Assembly: GCA_905234175.1 (NCBI GenBank)
Contig: CAJOGX010000019.1
Location: forward strand, 1 to 33,542
DNA: 33,542 nucleotides
Source of the DNA: an uncultured Selenomonadaceae bacterium
Lineage (GTDB): Bacteria > Bacillota > Negativicutes > Selenomonadales > Selenomonadaceae
Reading direction: 5' to 3'
The notes below the pieces were generated by a model, which worked only from the letters and a program-made list of their open reading frames with translations, was not told where the DNA came from and made no database searches. Numbering within the stretch: position 1 is the first letter of the stretch; each line of letters opens with the position of its first letter. The position numbers and the translations under genes were made by a program. This document shows, piece by piece, positions 7,372-16,189 of the stretch.

Positions 7372-8713
7372 ATTATCACAGGCGGAAATAGACGCGCTGT
7401 TGGCAGCGGCAGGCGGGAGCAATGACGATTCCGGCGGAGACAGCGGCGGCGAGGAAGAAACTTTTACCCCGCCCCCAGCGGCTGGCGCTCCGCCGAATAC
7501 GGACGACGTGCTCAACGAAATGGAAAAGGACGCGCTCGGCGAAATTGGTAACATTTCCATGGGCAGCGCCGCAACCACGCTCTCCATGCTTCTGAATCAT
7601 AAAGTTAATATCACCACGCCAACGGTTTCCGTCGTGACGATGAGCATTATCAAGGACAGTTACCCAATGCCCTACCTTATCGTCGAAGTCGGCTACACCG
7701 TCGGTATAAACGGCAGTAATATCCTTGCGATTCAGTCAAGCGACGCGGCGATTATCGCTGATTTGATGATGGGCGGCACGGGGTTGAATCCTGACCCGAA
7801 TCTCGGCGAAATTCAAATGAGCGCTGTCGGCGAGTCGATGAACCAGATGATGGGCGCCGTCGCTACAAGTTTGTCGACGATGTTCAACAAGAAAATCGAT
7901 ATTTCGCCGCCAATCGTCAACCTTATCGATTTTGGCAAGGACGATATTGTTACCGAAATGGCGAAGGATACCGAGCCGGTCGTCAGCATTTCTTTCCGCA
8001 TGGAAGTCGACGGACTTATTGACAGCGAAATTATGCAGATACTGCCGCTGCCGGTCGCGCAGGAACTTGTACAGTCGCTCATGGGCGGAGCAATGGGCGG
8101 CTCCGAGCCCGCGCCGGAACCTGCTTCCGCGCCGCCGCCGGAACCACCGCCGCAACAGACCGCGCCGCCTCCACCGCCCCCGCAACAGGCACCGCCACAG
8201 GGTTACCCGCCGCCACCAGATTATTCTCAGCAACCGCCGCCGCAGGGTTATCCGCCGCCTCCTCCGCAGGGTTATCCGCCGCCGCCTCCGCAGGGATATC
8301 CTCCGCCGCCAGGTTACGGGTACCCACCGCCAGGTTATGGCTATCCTCCGCCGCAGCCAGGCTACGTGCAGGGTCAGCAAAATATTGTTGCGAATATGTC
8401 GGTTGCGCCAGCGCAGTTCACGCCGCTTTCCACCGCGCCGGTGCAGGTCAACGAAGCGAATATCGGACTGATTCTGGACGTGCCGCTCCAAATCACCGTC
8501 GAACTCGGTCGTACTCACAAATCTATCAAGGAAATTCTGGAGCTTTCTAACGGCTCAATCGTCGAACTTGATAAACTTGCTGGCGAGCCGGTTGAAATTC
8601 AGGTAAACGGGCACTACCTTGCTAAGGGCGAAGTCGTCGTTATCGATGAAAATTTCGGCGTCCGCATTACCGAAATCGCCACTCCCGAAGAACGCGCCGC
8701 CCGCTTGAAATAA
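7358..8713 (+). CDS. fliY: Flagellar switch protein/CheY-P phosphatase FliY
   Basis: 451 residues in three parts. First, an N-terminal LSQAEIDALL motif, as in FliM. Second, a CheC-type phosphatase domain with two active-site helices, GEIGNISMGSAATTLS near 61-76 and GESMNQMMGA near 158-167. Third, after a long proline-rich linker (about 245-340), a FliN/SpoA domain (VPLQITVELGRTHKSIKEIL through ENFGVRITEI). FliY completes the C-ring and dephosphorylates CheY-P in Firmicutes. The linker carries repeated QGYPPPP units and is the oddest part. It overlaps fliM by 14 bases. Confidence 0.95.
   Translation: MMYSELSQAEIDALLAAAGGSNDDSGGDSGGEEETFTPPPAAGAPPNTDDVLNEMEKDALGEIGNISMGSAATTLSMLLNHKVNITTPTVSVVTMSIIKDSYPMPYLIVEVGYTVGINGSNILAIQSSDAAIIADLMMGGTGLNPDPNLGEIQMSAVGESMNQMMGAVATSLSTMFNKKIDISPPIVNLIDFGKDDIVTEMAKDTEPVVSISFRMEVDGLIDSEIMQILPLPVAQELVQSLMGGAMGGSEPAPEPASAPPPEPPPQQTAPPPPPPQQAPPQGYPPPPDYSQQPPPQGYPPPPPQGYPPPPPQGYPPPPGYGYPPPGYGYPPPQPGYVQGQQNIVANMSVAPAQFTPLSTAPVQVNEANIGLILDVPLQITVELGRTHKSIKEILELSNGSIVELDKLAGEPVEIQVNGHYLAKGEVVVIDENFGVRITEIATPEERAARLK
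8198..8365 (+). repeat. Coding repeat: QGYPPPP/GYGYPPP units in the FliY linker
   Basis: In-frame tandem units encode QGYPPPP four times with spacers, then GYGYPPP twice. Nucleotide copies differ at third positions, so the repeat is kept at protein level rather than being a fresh slippage product. It joins the CheC-like and FliN domains of FliY. Confidence 0.85.
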
Positions 8714-8726
8714 TTGAATTTTGCCC

Positions 8727-8755
8727 TTGCTGATTTTTTTCTTATGCGTTATAAT
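8727..8755 (+). promoter_or_regulatory. Internal promoter before cheY
   Basis: TTGCTG, a 17-base spacer and a perfect TATAAT in the 81-base fliY-cheY gap. It would let cheY and the export genes be transcribed independently of flbD-fliY. Confidence 0.65.
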
Positions 8756-8794
8756 GCAGGGGAAGTTTCATTTGGAAATGAGGAGAGATGAATT

Positions 8795-9157
8795 ATGGCA
8801 ACACGAGTGTTGGTCGTTGATGACGCAGCATTTATGAGAATGATGGTCAGGGACATCCTGACTAAAAACGGATATGAGGTTGTCGGCGAAGCGGAAAACG
8901 GTATGAAGGCCGTCGAAAAGTACAACGAACTGCACCCCGACCTGACAACGATGGATATTACCATGCCGGAAATGGACGGTATTAGCGCGGTCAAGGCTAT
9001 CAGAAAAATCGACCCGAACGCGAAAATTATCATGTGCAGTGCTATGGGTCAGCAGGCAATGGTTATCGAGGCAATTCAAGCCGGCGCCCGCGACTTTATC
9101 GTCAAGCCGTTTCAGGCAGACCGCGTTCTCGAAGCAGTTCGCAAAGCTGTCGGCTGA
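8795..9157 (+). CDS. cheY: Chemotaxis response regulator CheY
   Basis: A 120-residue single receiver domain. It has the acidic pair Asp9/Asp10, phospho-acceptor Asp54 in MDITMPEMDG, Ser82 at the switch Thr/Ser position (CSAMG), and Lys104 in IVKPF. Phosphorylated CheY would bind the FliM and FliY N-termini encoded just upstream and be cleared by FliY. ATG follows GAGGAGAG. Its stop overlaps the fliO start (TGATG). Confidence 0.95.
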   Translation: MATRVLVVDDAAFMRMMVRDILTKNGYEVVGEAENGMKAVEKYNELHPDLTTMDITMPEMDGISAVKAIRKIDPNAKIIMCSAMGQQAMVIEAIQAGARDFIVKPFQADRVLEAVRKAVG

Positions 9158-9660
9158 TGAACTCCAGCTGGAAAATATTCCTGCCGCTCATATTTGCGCT
9201 GATTTTGAACTTCGACGCTGGGACTGCGGAGGCCGTTGGCGGCGGCTATCTTTCGGGCTACGAAGAAGTCGAGCCGAAACCTGCCGCAGTCTCCTGGTGG
9301 TCAACGCTGGCTTACCTTTTGAGCCTGCTTGCCGTCTTCGCAGTAGTCGTCGTCATGGCGTATTTCACGGCAAAATTTATCGGCGGTCGTTTCAATGCAC
9401 GCATGTCGACAGGCGGCGGCAGGGTGCTCGAAAATCTTCCGCTGGCTCCCAATCGCTCTGTCTGCATAGTTGAAATGGCCGGCAGAGTATTTTTGTTAGG
9501 CGTCGGCGAAAATATCACCTTCCTTGACGAAATTACTGACGAAGAAATTATTCACTCCCTGCGCGAAAAAAACCGCGCCGCTAACGATATTTTCGCTCAG
9601 GATTTCGGCACCGTCTCCGAACTCGTTCAGAAAATCCCGCCAATCTTTAAAAAGAAGTGA
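9157..9660 (+). CDS. fliO: Flagellar export protein FliO
   Basis: 167 residues from ATG 9157, which overlaps the cheY stop. A longer frame upstream lies inside cheY and is not real. A signal-like segment ends at AEA (residue 26). A second membrane helix spans about 48-70, followed by a cytoplasmic FliO domain (VLENLPLAPNRSVCIVEMAGRVFLLGV). FliO helps assemble the FliP ring of the export gate. The signal-like N-terminus with a possible cleavage site is seen in several Firmicutes FliO proteins. Confidence 0.88.
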   Translation: MNSSWKIFLPLIFALILNFDAGTAEAVGGGYLSGYEEVEPKPAAVSWWSTLAYLLSLLAVFAVVVVMAYFTAKFIGGRFNARMSTGGGRVLENLPLAPNRSVCIVEMAGRVFLLGVGENITFLDEITDEEIIHSLREKNRAANDIFAQDFGTVSELVQKIPPIFKKK

Positions 9661-9664
9661 CGTC

Positions 9665-10414
9665 GTGAAATTTTTCAAACTGGCATTGCCCGCCGCGCTG
9701 ATTTTACTGGCGCTCTCGAACCTGGCTGAAGCGGCGCCGCCAATCCCCAGCGTGAGCGTTGACATAGGCGAGGCTCAAACGCCCCAGCAGGTTTCCTCAA
9801 CACTGCAGGTTATCGCGCTTTTAACAATCGTGACGATAGCGCCAGGAATTTTAATCATGACGACTTCGTTTATCCGAATCGTCGTGGTGCTGGGCTTTCT
9901 GCGCAACGCGCTGGCAACGCAGAACGTGCCGCCGAATCAGGTCATTATCGGGCTGGCGATGTTCATGACGTTTTACATAATGGCGCCGTATTGGAGCGCG
10001 GCGAACGAGCAGGGTTTGCAGCCGTACCTGGCTGGCGAAATTTCGCAGGAAGAGGCGCTAACCCGAACCGTCGAGCCAATCCGCGAATTTATGTTCCGGC
10101 AAACGCGAGAGTCAGATTTGGCGCTGTTCGTCAACCTGTCCGACGCCGAAAGACCCGAATCGCAGGAAGAAGTTTCGACGTTCGTTCTGATACCGGCGTT
10201 TATCATAAGCGAGCTGAAAACGGGCTTTGAAATTGGCTTCATGCTATACGTGCCGTTTATAGTCATCGATATGATTGTGGCGACGACGCTCATGTCCATG
10301 GGCATGATGATGCTGCCGCCGGTCATGATTTCACTGCCGTTCAAAATTTTGCTTTTCGTCATGATTGACGGCTGGCACTTGCTGATTAGTTCGCTGATTG
10401 TAAGTTTTCGCTGA
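9665..10414 (+). CDS. fliP: Flagellar export gate protein FliP
   Basis: 249 residues. A cleavable N-terminal signal (SNLAEA) is followed by the conserved IVTIAPGILIMTTSFIRIVVVLGFLRNALAT region, and by FMLYVPFIVIDMIVATTLMSMGMMMLPP near the C-terminus. FliP forms the pentameric core of the type III export channel. GTG 9665 is chosen because it lies five bases after the fliO stop and gives a normal signal peptide. The longer open frame runs through fliO and is not real. Confidence 0.94.
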   Translation: MKFFKLALPAALILLALSNLAEAAPPIPSVSVDIGEAQTPQQVSSTLQVIALLTIVTIAPGILIMTTSFIRIVVVLGFLRNALATQNVPPNQVIIGLAMFMTFYIMAPYWSAANEQGLQPYLAGEISQEEALTRTVEPIREFMFRQTRESDLALFVNLSDAERPESQEEVSTFVLIPAFIISELKTGFEIGFMLYVPFIVIDMIVATTLMSMGMMMLPPVMISLPFKILLFVMIDGWHLLISSLIVSFR

Positions 10415-10423
10415 GGTTGAAAA

Positions 10424-10693
10424 ATGTCAGGAGATTTAGTAATACAAATCGGGCAGGAAGCGCTGATGGTCGTGCTTTTAGTTTGCGCGCCAATGCTGGG
10501 GCTGGGACTTTCGGTCGGTCTGCTGGTCAGCGTTTTTCAGGCGACGACTTCCATACAGGAACAGACGCTGGCGTTTATTCCGAAAATCATAGCGGTATTC
10601 GTGGCGATTTTAATTTTCGGGCCGTGGATGCTGCGAATCATGGTGGAATTTTTCACGGGGATTTTCGTGAATCTGCCAATGCGAATCAGCTGA
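10424..10693 (+). CDS. fliQ: Flagellar export gate protein FliQ
   Basis: 89 residues, two membrane helices joined by VFQATTSIQEQTLAFIPKI, the FliQ signature. It forms part of the export gate with FliP and FliR. ATG follows GAGGTTGAAAA, ten bases after the fliP stop. Confidence 0.95.
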   Translation: MSGDLVIQIGQEALMVVLLVCAPMLGLGLSVGLLVSVFQATTSIQEQTLAFIPKIIAVFVAILIFGPWMLRIMVEFFTGIFVNLPMRIS

Positions 10694-10708
10694 CGGGCGG
10701 GCTGCGCT

Positions 10709-11503
10709 TTGACTGAGATAGACTTTTTTGATATAGTTCAGGGGCAAGTTGCGGCGTTCCTGCTGGTGCTTACGCGAATGAGCGGGATATTTTTAATTTC
10801 TCCGTTCTTCGGGAGTCTTAACATTCCCGTACAAATTCGCGCGGTGCTGGCGTTTGCAATGACGCTGATAATTTTCCCCGTTATCGTAAAAGAAACCGTC
10901 GTGACGGCGCCGAAGACAATTTTAATGTTCGGCGGGACGGTCGTGCAGGAACTTTTTATCGGCTGGCTGATTGGCTTTATCGCCTACGTCGCCTTCGCCG
11001 CGATTAACATGTCCGGAAAAATTATGGATATGCAGGTTGGTTTTTCCGTAGCAAACGTCATGGATCCGACTTCCGGTCAGCAGGCTCCGCTTATCGGAAG
11101 TTTTATTTATAATCTGGCGGTGATTTACCTGCTGGTCGTGAACGGCCACCACATGATTCTGGCGGGCTTAGTGGAAAGTTTCCGGCGCGTGCCGCTCGAC
11201 GGTTTAATATGGAACGAGGCGCTGACGAGTTTCATTGGCGACGTAACCGCCGCAGTTTTGCTGACGGGAATGAAAATCGCAATGCCGGTAACCTTCGCAA
11301 TACTGATAACCAACGTTGGAATGGGAATCCTCGCGCGAACTATGCCGCAGATGAATATTTTCGTAATCGGTATCCCGCTGCACCTGACGATTGGAAGTTT
11401 CATGCTGGCAATGTTGCTGCCGTTCTACGTGATATTCCTCGACTCGCTTTTCAGCGACATGTACGCGCACATTTCCACGGCAGTCAGATTAATTTCGCCG
11501 TAA
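10709..11503 (+). CDS. fliR: Flagellar export gate protein FliR
   Basis: 264 residues, about six membrane helices. Typical segments are FLLVLTRMSGIFLISPFFG, the MDMQVGFSVANVMDP loop, and a late GILARTMPQMNIFVIGIPL. It completes the FliPQR gate. The start is TTG 10709 with only a modest ribosome site (GGGCGGG), so it probably depends on translation of fliQ, whose stop lies 15 bases upstream. Confidence 0.95.
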   Translation: MTEIDFFDIVQGQVAAFLLVLTRMSGIFLISPFFGSLNIPVQIRAVLAFAMTLIIFPVIVKETVVTAPKTILMFGGTVVQELFIGWLIGFIAYVAFAAINMSGKIMDMQVGFSVANVMDPTSGQQAPLIGSFIYNLAVIYLLVVNGHHMILAGLVESFRRVPLDGLIWNEALTSFIGDVTAAVLLTGMKIAMPVTFAILITNVGMGILARTMPQMNIFVIGIPLHLTIGSFMLAMLLPFYVIFLDSLFSDMYAHISTAVRLISP

Positions 11504-11525
11504 AAATTTCTGGAGGTGGTGCTTA

Positions 11526-12632
11526 GTGGAGTATGACGCCAGACTGATTTTCGATTTACAGCGATTCGCTGACGGCGGCGGCGGCGGAGAAAAAACTGAA
11601 GAGCCTACCGATAAAAAGCGGCGCGACGCCCGTAACAAAGGGCAGGTTGCGCGCAGTCAGGAGCTCAACGCCGCGTTCGTACTGCTCGCCGGCTTTTTCG
11701 TACTCCGACTCCTCTGGGAATACATTTACGACAACATTGCGGGCTATACCGCGTACATTTTTTCTAACCTCGCCAGCGTCAGTTTTTCGACCGAAGGGGT
11801 CATGCAATTATTTTTGGAAATGATAATTCTGCTGGCGAAGACGGCGTTTCCCGTCATGCTTGGAATCATGATTTTCGCGCTGGCGGTAAATTTTTTTCAG
11901 GTAGGATTTGTAGTCTCGACGGAAAAAATTGAGCCGAAACTCGACAACATAAATCCAATCAACGGATTCGGGCGAATTTTTTCAAAGCGCTCGCTCGTCG
12001 AACTTGCGAAGTCCCTGTTCAAAATTTTAGTCATAGGATTTTTTCTGTACCTGTACCTCAAAGACGAAATTCCGTTCATGCCGTACTTTATCTATTACGA
12101 TTTGGGGCACAGCCTGGCGGAAATCGCGGACAAAATTTTCACGATGGCGTTTCAGGTAATCGGCGTGATAATGGTCATGGCGGTCGCCGACTATGCGTAC
12201 CAGTCATGGCAGACGACACAGGATTTGATGATGACGAAGCAGGAAGTCAAGGACGAGTACAAGCAGACCGAAGGTGACCCGCAGATTAAAGGGCGAATCA
12301 AGCAGAAACAGCGTCAGATGGCGATGAGCCGAATGATGCAGGAAGTGCCGAAAGCCGACGTTATCGTTACGAACCCGACGCATTTCGCGGTTGCGCTGCT
12401 CTACGAAAAAGGAATGTCCGCGCCGAAAGTTTTGGCGAAGGGACAGAATTTAGTCGCGCAGAAAATCAAGGAAATTGCGCGCGAAAATCGAATAGCAATA
12501 GTAGAGAACAAACCGCTGGCGCGCGCTCTTTACGACACGGTAGAAATCGGCGGCTTCGTGCCGGAGGAACTCTATCAGGCCGTGGCGGAAATTCTGGCGT
12601 ACGTCTACCGGCTCAAAAAGAAAAAGTTTTAA
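11526..12632 (+). CDS. flhB: Flagellar export switch protein FlhB
   Basis: 368 residues. An N-terminal extension (LIFDLQRFADGGGGG) precedes the usual EKTEEPTDKKRRDARNKGQV, followed by four membrane helices and a cytoplasmic domain with the autocleavage motif NPTH at about 283-286. FlhB changes export specificity from hook to filament. GTG 11526 is supported by GGAGGTGGT upstream. The glycine run in the N-terminus is longer than in most homologues. Confidence 0.95.
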   Translation: MEYDARLIFDLQRFADGGGGGEKTEEPTDKKRRDARNKGQVARSQELNAAFVLLAGFFVLRLLWEYIYDNIAGYTAYIFSNLASVSFSTEGVMQLFLEMIILLAKTAFPVMLGIMIFALAVNFFQVGFVVSTEKIEPKLDNINPINGFGRIFSKRSLVELAKSLFKILVIGFFLYLYLKDEIPFMPYFIYYDLGHSLAEIADKIFTMAFQVIGVIMVMAVADYAYQSWQTTQDLMMTKQEVKDEYKQTEGDPQIKGRIKQKQRQMAMSRMMQEVPKADVIVTNPTHFAVALLYEKGMSAPKVLAKGQNLVAQKIKEIARENRIAIVENKPLARALYDTVEIGGFVPEELYQAVAEILAYVYRLKKKKF

Positions 12633-12644
12633 GGAGTTGTAACT

Positions 12645-13343
12645 ATGAAATTTTGTTTGAAATTTTTAGCGCTGGTACTCGCGGCGATAATTTTCGCGCC
12701 GGTGCAGGTCTCAGCGGAAAGCGAAGTCACGCGCGTAATTCTCGTGCGCCACGGCGAGACTACTTTCAACAAAACCGGCATTTACTACGGCTGGCTCGAC
12801 GCTCCGCTTGACGAAACCGGTATCAGGCAGGCGGAGGCGCTCGCGAAATATTTGAAAGATGTTCCGATTGACGTTTTCATTGCAAGTCCGCTCCAGCGCG
12901 CTTACGTCACCACGCAGAAAGTTGCTGAGCTCCACGGTATGCAGATTGAGTATACTGACCCGCGTTTCCGCGAAATTAATTTTGGCGACTGGGAAGGAAA
13001 ATCTGCGGCGGAAGTGCAGGAAAAGTATCCTGAGCTGAACGCAATGCTGCTCAAAAAACCCTGGCTCGTGATTCTTCCGAACGGCGAAAGCCTCGACGAT
13101 TTGGCAAACCGCGCCAGCGCCGCGCTTAACGACACCGTTGCTCGTTACCCGGGCAAAACGATTTTCATCGGCGCCCACTACATCGCGAATACAGTAATGA
13201 TTTGCAGAGCGCTCGGTATCGGTCTCGAACATGTCGGTCAAATCAGGCAGAACAATACCGGCATTAACGTTTTGGAATACAAGGATGGCGCGTGGCGGGC
13301 ACTTGTGATTAATTCCACCGCACATCTTAACAAAATTTTATAA
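12645..13343 (+). CDS. Exported histidine phosphatase-family protein, copy 1
   Basis: 232 residues with a clear signal peptide (hydrophobic core, then VSA/ES after residue 24). The mature part is a histidine phosphatase (phosphoglycerate mutase-like) domain. It has catalytic RHGET with His36, SPLQRAYVT, acidic REINFGDWEG, and a second His near 178 in FIGAH. The family removes phosphate from small molecules or proteins through a phosphohistidine. Export suggests a periplasmic substrate, not glycolysis. AAGGAG precedes the ATG, 12 bases after flhB. It is a close tandem paralogue of the next gene. Its role inside a flagellar operon is unknown. Confidence 0.9.
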   Translation: MKFCLKFLALVLAAIIFAPVQVSAESEVTRVILVRHGETTFNKTGIYYGWLDAPLDETGIRQAEALAKYLKDVPIDVFIASPLQRAYVTTQKVAELHGMQIEYTDPRFREINFGDWEGKSAAEVQEKYPELNAMLLKKPWLVILPNGESLDDLANRASAALNDTVARYPGKTIFIGAHYIANTVMICRALGIGLEHVGQIRQNNTGINVLEYKDGAWRALVINSTAHLNKIL

Positions 13344-13355
13344 GGAGAAATTTTT

Positions 13356-14054
13356 ATGAAAACCTGTCTAAGATTTTTAGCGCTGGTACTGGCAGTGATA
13401 ATTTTCGCGCCGGTTCAAGTTTCGGCTGAAAGCGAAGTCACGCGCGTAATTCTCGTGCGGCACGGCGAAACTCCTTACAACAAAGTCAGCCGCTATCAGG
13501 GCTGGACGGACGTTCCGCTCAACGAAACCGGCATTAAGCAGGCGGAAGCGCTCGCGGAATATTTGAAGGACGTGCCGATTGACGTTTTCATTTCCAGTCC
13601 GCTCCAGTGCGCTTACCTCACCACGCAGAAAGTTGCCGAACTTCACGGTATGCAGATTGAGTATACTGACCCGCGCCTCCGCGAAATTAACTACGGCGAC
13701 TGGGCGAAAAAGTACACGAAGGATTTGGAGAAAAAATATCCGCAGCAGTTCGCGCTTTGGAAACGTAAACCCTGGCTCGTGATTCACCCGAACGGCGAAA
13801 GTTTGCAGGAGCTCGGCGACCGCGCCCGCGCCGCGCTTAACGACGCAGTTGCCCGCTACCCTGGCAAGACGATTTTTATCGGCGCCCACAGCTATCTTAA
13901 CGGCGCGCTTATCTGCAACGTCCTCGACCTCAGCCTTGAGCACTTCAACAAGTTCCCGCAGAGCAACACCTGCGTCAACGTGCTCGAATACAGGGACGGC
14001 GCGTGGAAGGCCGTCACGATTAATTCTACCGCGCATTTGGGAAAACTTTTTTAG
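13356..14054 (+). CDS. Exported histidine phosphatase-family protein, copy 2
   Basis: 232 residues, same length and signal peptide layout as copy 1 and largely identical to it. Catalytic RHGET (His36), SPLQCAYLT, REINYGDW and FIGAH are kept. It differs in two places. DWEG has become DWAKK, altering the loop after the acidic residue, and the segment after the second His is SYLNG instead of YIANT. That points to a different substrate specificity rather than decay. Its ribosome site (TAAGGAG) overlaps the stop of copy 1. flhA follows 37 bases later. Confidence 0.9.
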   Translation: MKTCLRFLALVLAVIIFAPVQVSAESEVTRVILVRHGETPYNKVSRYQGWTDVPLNETGIKQAEALAEYLKDVPIDVFISSPLQCAYLTTQKVAELHGMQIEYTDPRLREINYGDWAKKYTKDLEKKYPQQFALWKRKPWLVIHPNGESLQELGDRARAALNDAVARYPGKTIFIGAHSYLNGALICNVLDLSLEHFNKFPQSNTCVNVLEYRDGAWKAVTINSTAHLGKLF

Positions 14055-14091
14055 AATTTGAAAATTAACGGAACCGAGAGGAGCGAAGTTT

Positions 14092-16179
14092 ATGGCTGCA
14101 CCTGAAGGAAGTTTGCAGGGCGAATCGTCGACGCTGGGCTCGTTCATTCAGCGCTACAGCGACGTTATAATCGCCTTGACGCTCGTCATGATCGTCATAA
14201 TGATGATAATCCCGTTGCCGACGGCGCTCCTCGACGTGCTGATTTGCCTGAATATCACAATCGCGCTGGTCGTCATAATGAGCGCAATTTACAACGAAGA
14301 GGCGCTGGATTTATCAGTTTTCCCGTCGCTTTTGCTGGTTACGACGCTGTTTCGATTAGCGCTGAACGTTTCGGCAACGCGGCTGATTCTGCTGAACGCC
14401 AACGCCGGCGAAGTTATCAACGCGTTCGGAAATTTCGTCGTCGGCGGCAACCCCGTCGTCGGCTTTATCATGTTCACGATTCTTGTTATCATAAATTTTA
14501 TCGTTATAACCAAGGGCTCCGAGCGCGTGGCTGAAGTTTCCGCGCGTTTCACGCTGGACGCTATGCCTGGCAAGCAGATGGCTATTGACGCGGATTTGAA
14601 TCAGGGCGCGATAACTGACGCCGAAGCTAAAGTTCGCCGCGAAAAAATTCAGCGCGAGGCGGATTTCTTCGGCGCAATGGACGGCGCCTCCAAGTTCGTC
14701 AAGGGCGACGCGATTGCCGCGATTGTCATTATGCTGATTAATATCGGCGGCGGCTTTCTTATCGGTATGGTTCAGCGCGACATGGACGCCACGGCGGCGC
14801 TCAACACCTACACGCTGCTGACCGTCGGCGAAGGTCTCGTCAGCCAGATTCCCGCGCTGTTAATTTCCACGGCGACCGGCATTATCGTTACGCGCGCCGC
14901 CTCCGAAGGCAACCTCGGCAGTGATATTGTCAGCCAGCTTTTCAACAACGAAAGAATTTTCTTCATTAACGCCGGCGTGCTCGCGCTGCTTTCGCTCGTG
15001 CCCGGGCTGCCTGGCATTCCGTTCTTCACGCTTGCCTGTATCTGCGCGTTTATCGGCTACAGCCTGCACAGAAAAACTTCCGTCACTGAAGAAACGAAAG
15101 TCGACGAAAAAGAGGCGCAGGCGAAAACTGATGCGACGCGGCCGGAAAATATCGTTTCGCTCCTGCAGGTTGACCCAATGGAACTGGAAATTGGCTACTC
15201 GCTGATTCCGCTGGTCGACACGGTACAGGGCGGCGATTTGCTCGACAGAATTGTTATGATTCGCCGGCAATGCGCGCTGGAACTCGGTCTGGTTGTGCCG
15301 ACGATTCGTATCCGCGACAACATTCAGATTAAGCCGAACTCGTACATTATCAAGCTCAAGGGAATGGAAATTGCGCGCGGCGAACTCATGCTCGACCATT
15401 TTCTGGCGATGAACTCCGGCACGGTTTTCGAGGAAGTTCAGGGAATTGAAACTACGGAACCGGCATTCGGACTGCCCGCGCTGTGGATTCCAGAAAGCGA
15501 ACGCGAACAGGCGGAACTCAACGGCTACACAGTCGTTGACGCGGTTTCGGTACTGGCGACGCATTTGACGGAAGTTATCAAGCAGCACGCGTCAGAAATT
15601 CTGGGGCGGCAGGAAACTCAGAATCTCGTGGACAACCTCGCGAAAACGCACCAGTCGCTCGTCAACGAAGTCATTCCGGATTTGCTCGGAATTGGCGAAG
15701 TACAAAAAGTGCTGGCGTACCTGCTCGACGAAAGAATTTCAATCCGCGACATGGCGACGATTATGGAAGTGCTGGCAGATTACGCGCGAGTTACCAAAGA
15801 TCCGGAAATTTTGACAGAATACGTCCGCCACGCTATGGCGCGCCAGATTACTCAGCTCGTCACGCAGGATAATGTTTTACCGTGCATTACGCTCGACCCG
15901 ACGCTGGAAAATCGAATCGCGGGCAGCGTTCAGCGCACCGACCACGGCTCCTACGTCAACTTCGACCCAGATTCCATGCGCCGCATGATTAATTCGCTCA
16001 ACGCCGAACTCGAAAAAATTAATAACATGGGCTACCCGCCGATTGTTCTGACGAGCCCCGCCGTCCGCCTCTACTTCCGCAAACTCGTCGCCCGCTCCGC
16101 GCCTGGCATTACAATCGTTTCGCACGCCGAAATTACGCCCAACGTCGAAATTCAAATCCTCGGCGTCATCAGATTGTGA
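14092..16179 (+). CDS. flhA: Flagellar export gate protein FlhA
   Basis: 695 residues. About eight membrane helices fill the first 330 or so residues. The FHIPEP signature RVAEVSARFTLDAMPGKQMA lies in the cytoplasmic loop, and a large C-terminal cytoplasmic domain forms the nonameric export ring. ATG 14092 has GAGAGGAG upstream. The gene follows the phosphatase pair, whereas in Bacillus subtilis flhA directly follows flhB. Nothing is missing from the protein. Confidence 0.97.
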   Translation: MAAPEGSLQGESSTLGSFIQRYSDVIIALTLVMIVIMMIIPLPTALLDVLICLNITIALVVIMSAIYNEEALDLSVFPSLLLVTTLFRLALNVSATRLILLNANAGEVINAFGNFVVGGNPVVGFIMFTILVIINFIVITKGSERVAEVSARFTLDAMPGKQMAIDADLNQGAITDAEAKVRREKIQREADFFGAMDGASKFVKGDAIAAIVIMLINIGGGFLIGMVQRDMDATAALNTYTLLTVGEGLVSQIPALLISTATGIIVTRAASEGNLGSDIVSQLFNNERIFFINAGVLALLSLVPGLPGIPFFTLACICAFIGYSLHRKTSVTEETKVDEKEAQAKTDATRPENIVSLLQVDPMELEIGYSLIPLVDTVQGGDLLDRIVMIRRQCALELGLVVPTIRIRDNIQIKPNSYIIKLKGMEIARGELMLDHFLAMNSGTVFEEVQGIETTEPAFGLPALWIPESEREQAELNGYTVVDAVSVLATHLTEVIKQHASEILGRQETQNLVDNLAKTHQSLVNEVIPDLLGIGEVQKVLAYLLDERISIRDMATIMEVLADYARVTKDPEILTEYVRHAMARQITQLVTQDNVLPCITLDPTLENRIAGSVQRTDHGSYVNFDPDSMRRMINSLNAELEKINNMGYPPIVLTSPAVRLYFRKLVARSAPGITIVSHAEITPNVEIQILGVIRL

Positions 16180-16189
16180 GGTGATTTAA

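Larger units (their letters stand above)
12645..14054 (+). repeat. Tandem gene duplication of the exported histidine phosphatase
   Basis: Two 699-base genes in direct order, 12 bases apart. Long identical stretches cover the region after the signal peptide and the segment before REIN, while the stretch after DW is clearly diverged. The pattern fits a fairly recent duplication, or gene conversion, with local divergence. Confidence 0.85.

Noticed and set aside
8198-8365. Short tandem repeat that might be read as a CRISPR or minisatellite
   Set aside because: The units are in frame, vary at third codon positions and encode a FliY linker; there are no spacers of constant length.
7736-8518. Arginine-rich 260-codon minus-strand frame opposite fliY
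   Set aside because: It is the complement of the proline-rich linker, which explains the arginine runs. No family features.
9524-9664. Extended N-terminus for FliP running back through fliO
   Set aside because: It overlaps well-supported fliO coding sequence, and the GTG at 9665 gives a normal signal peptide and length.
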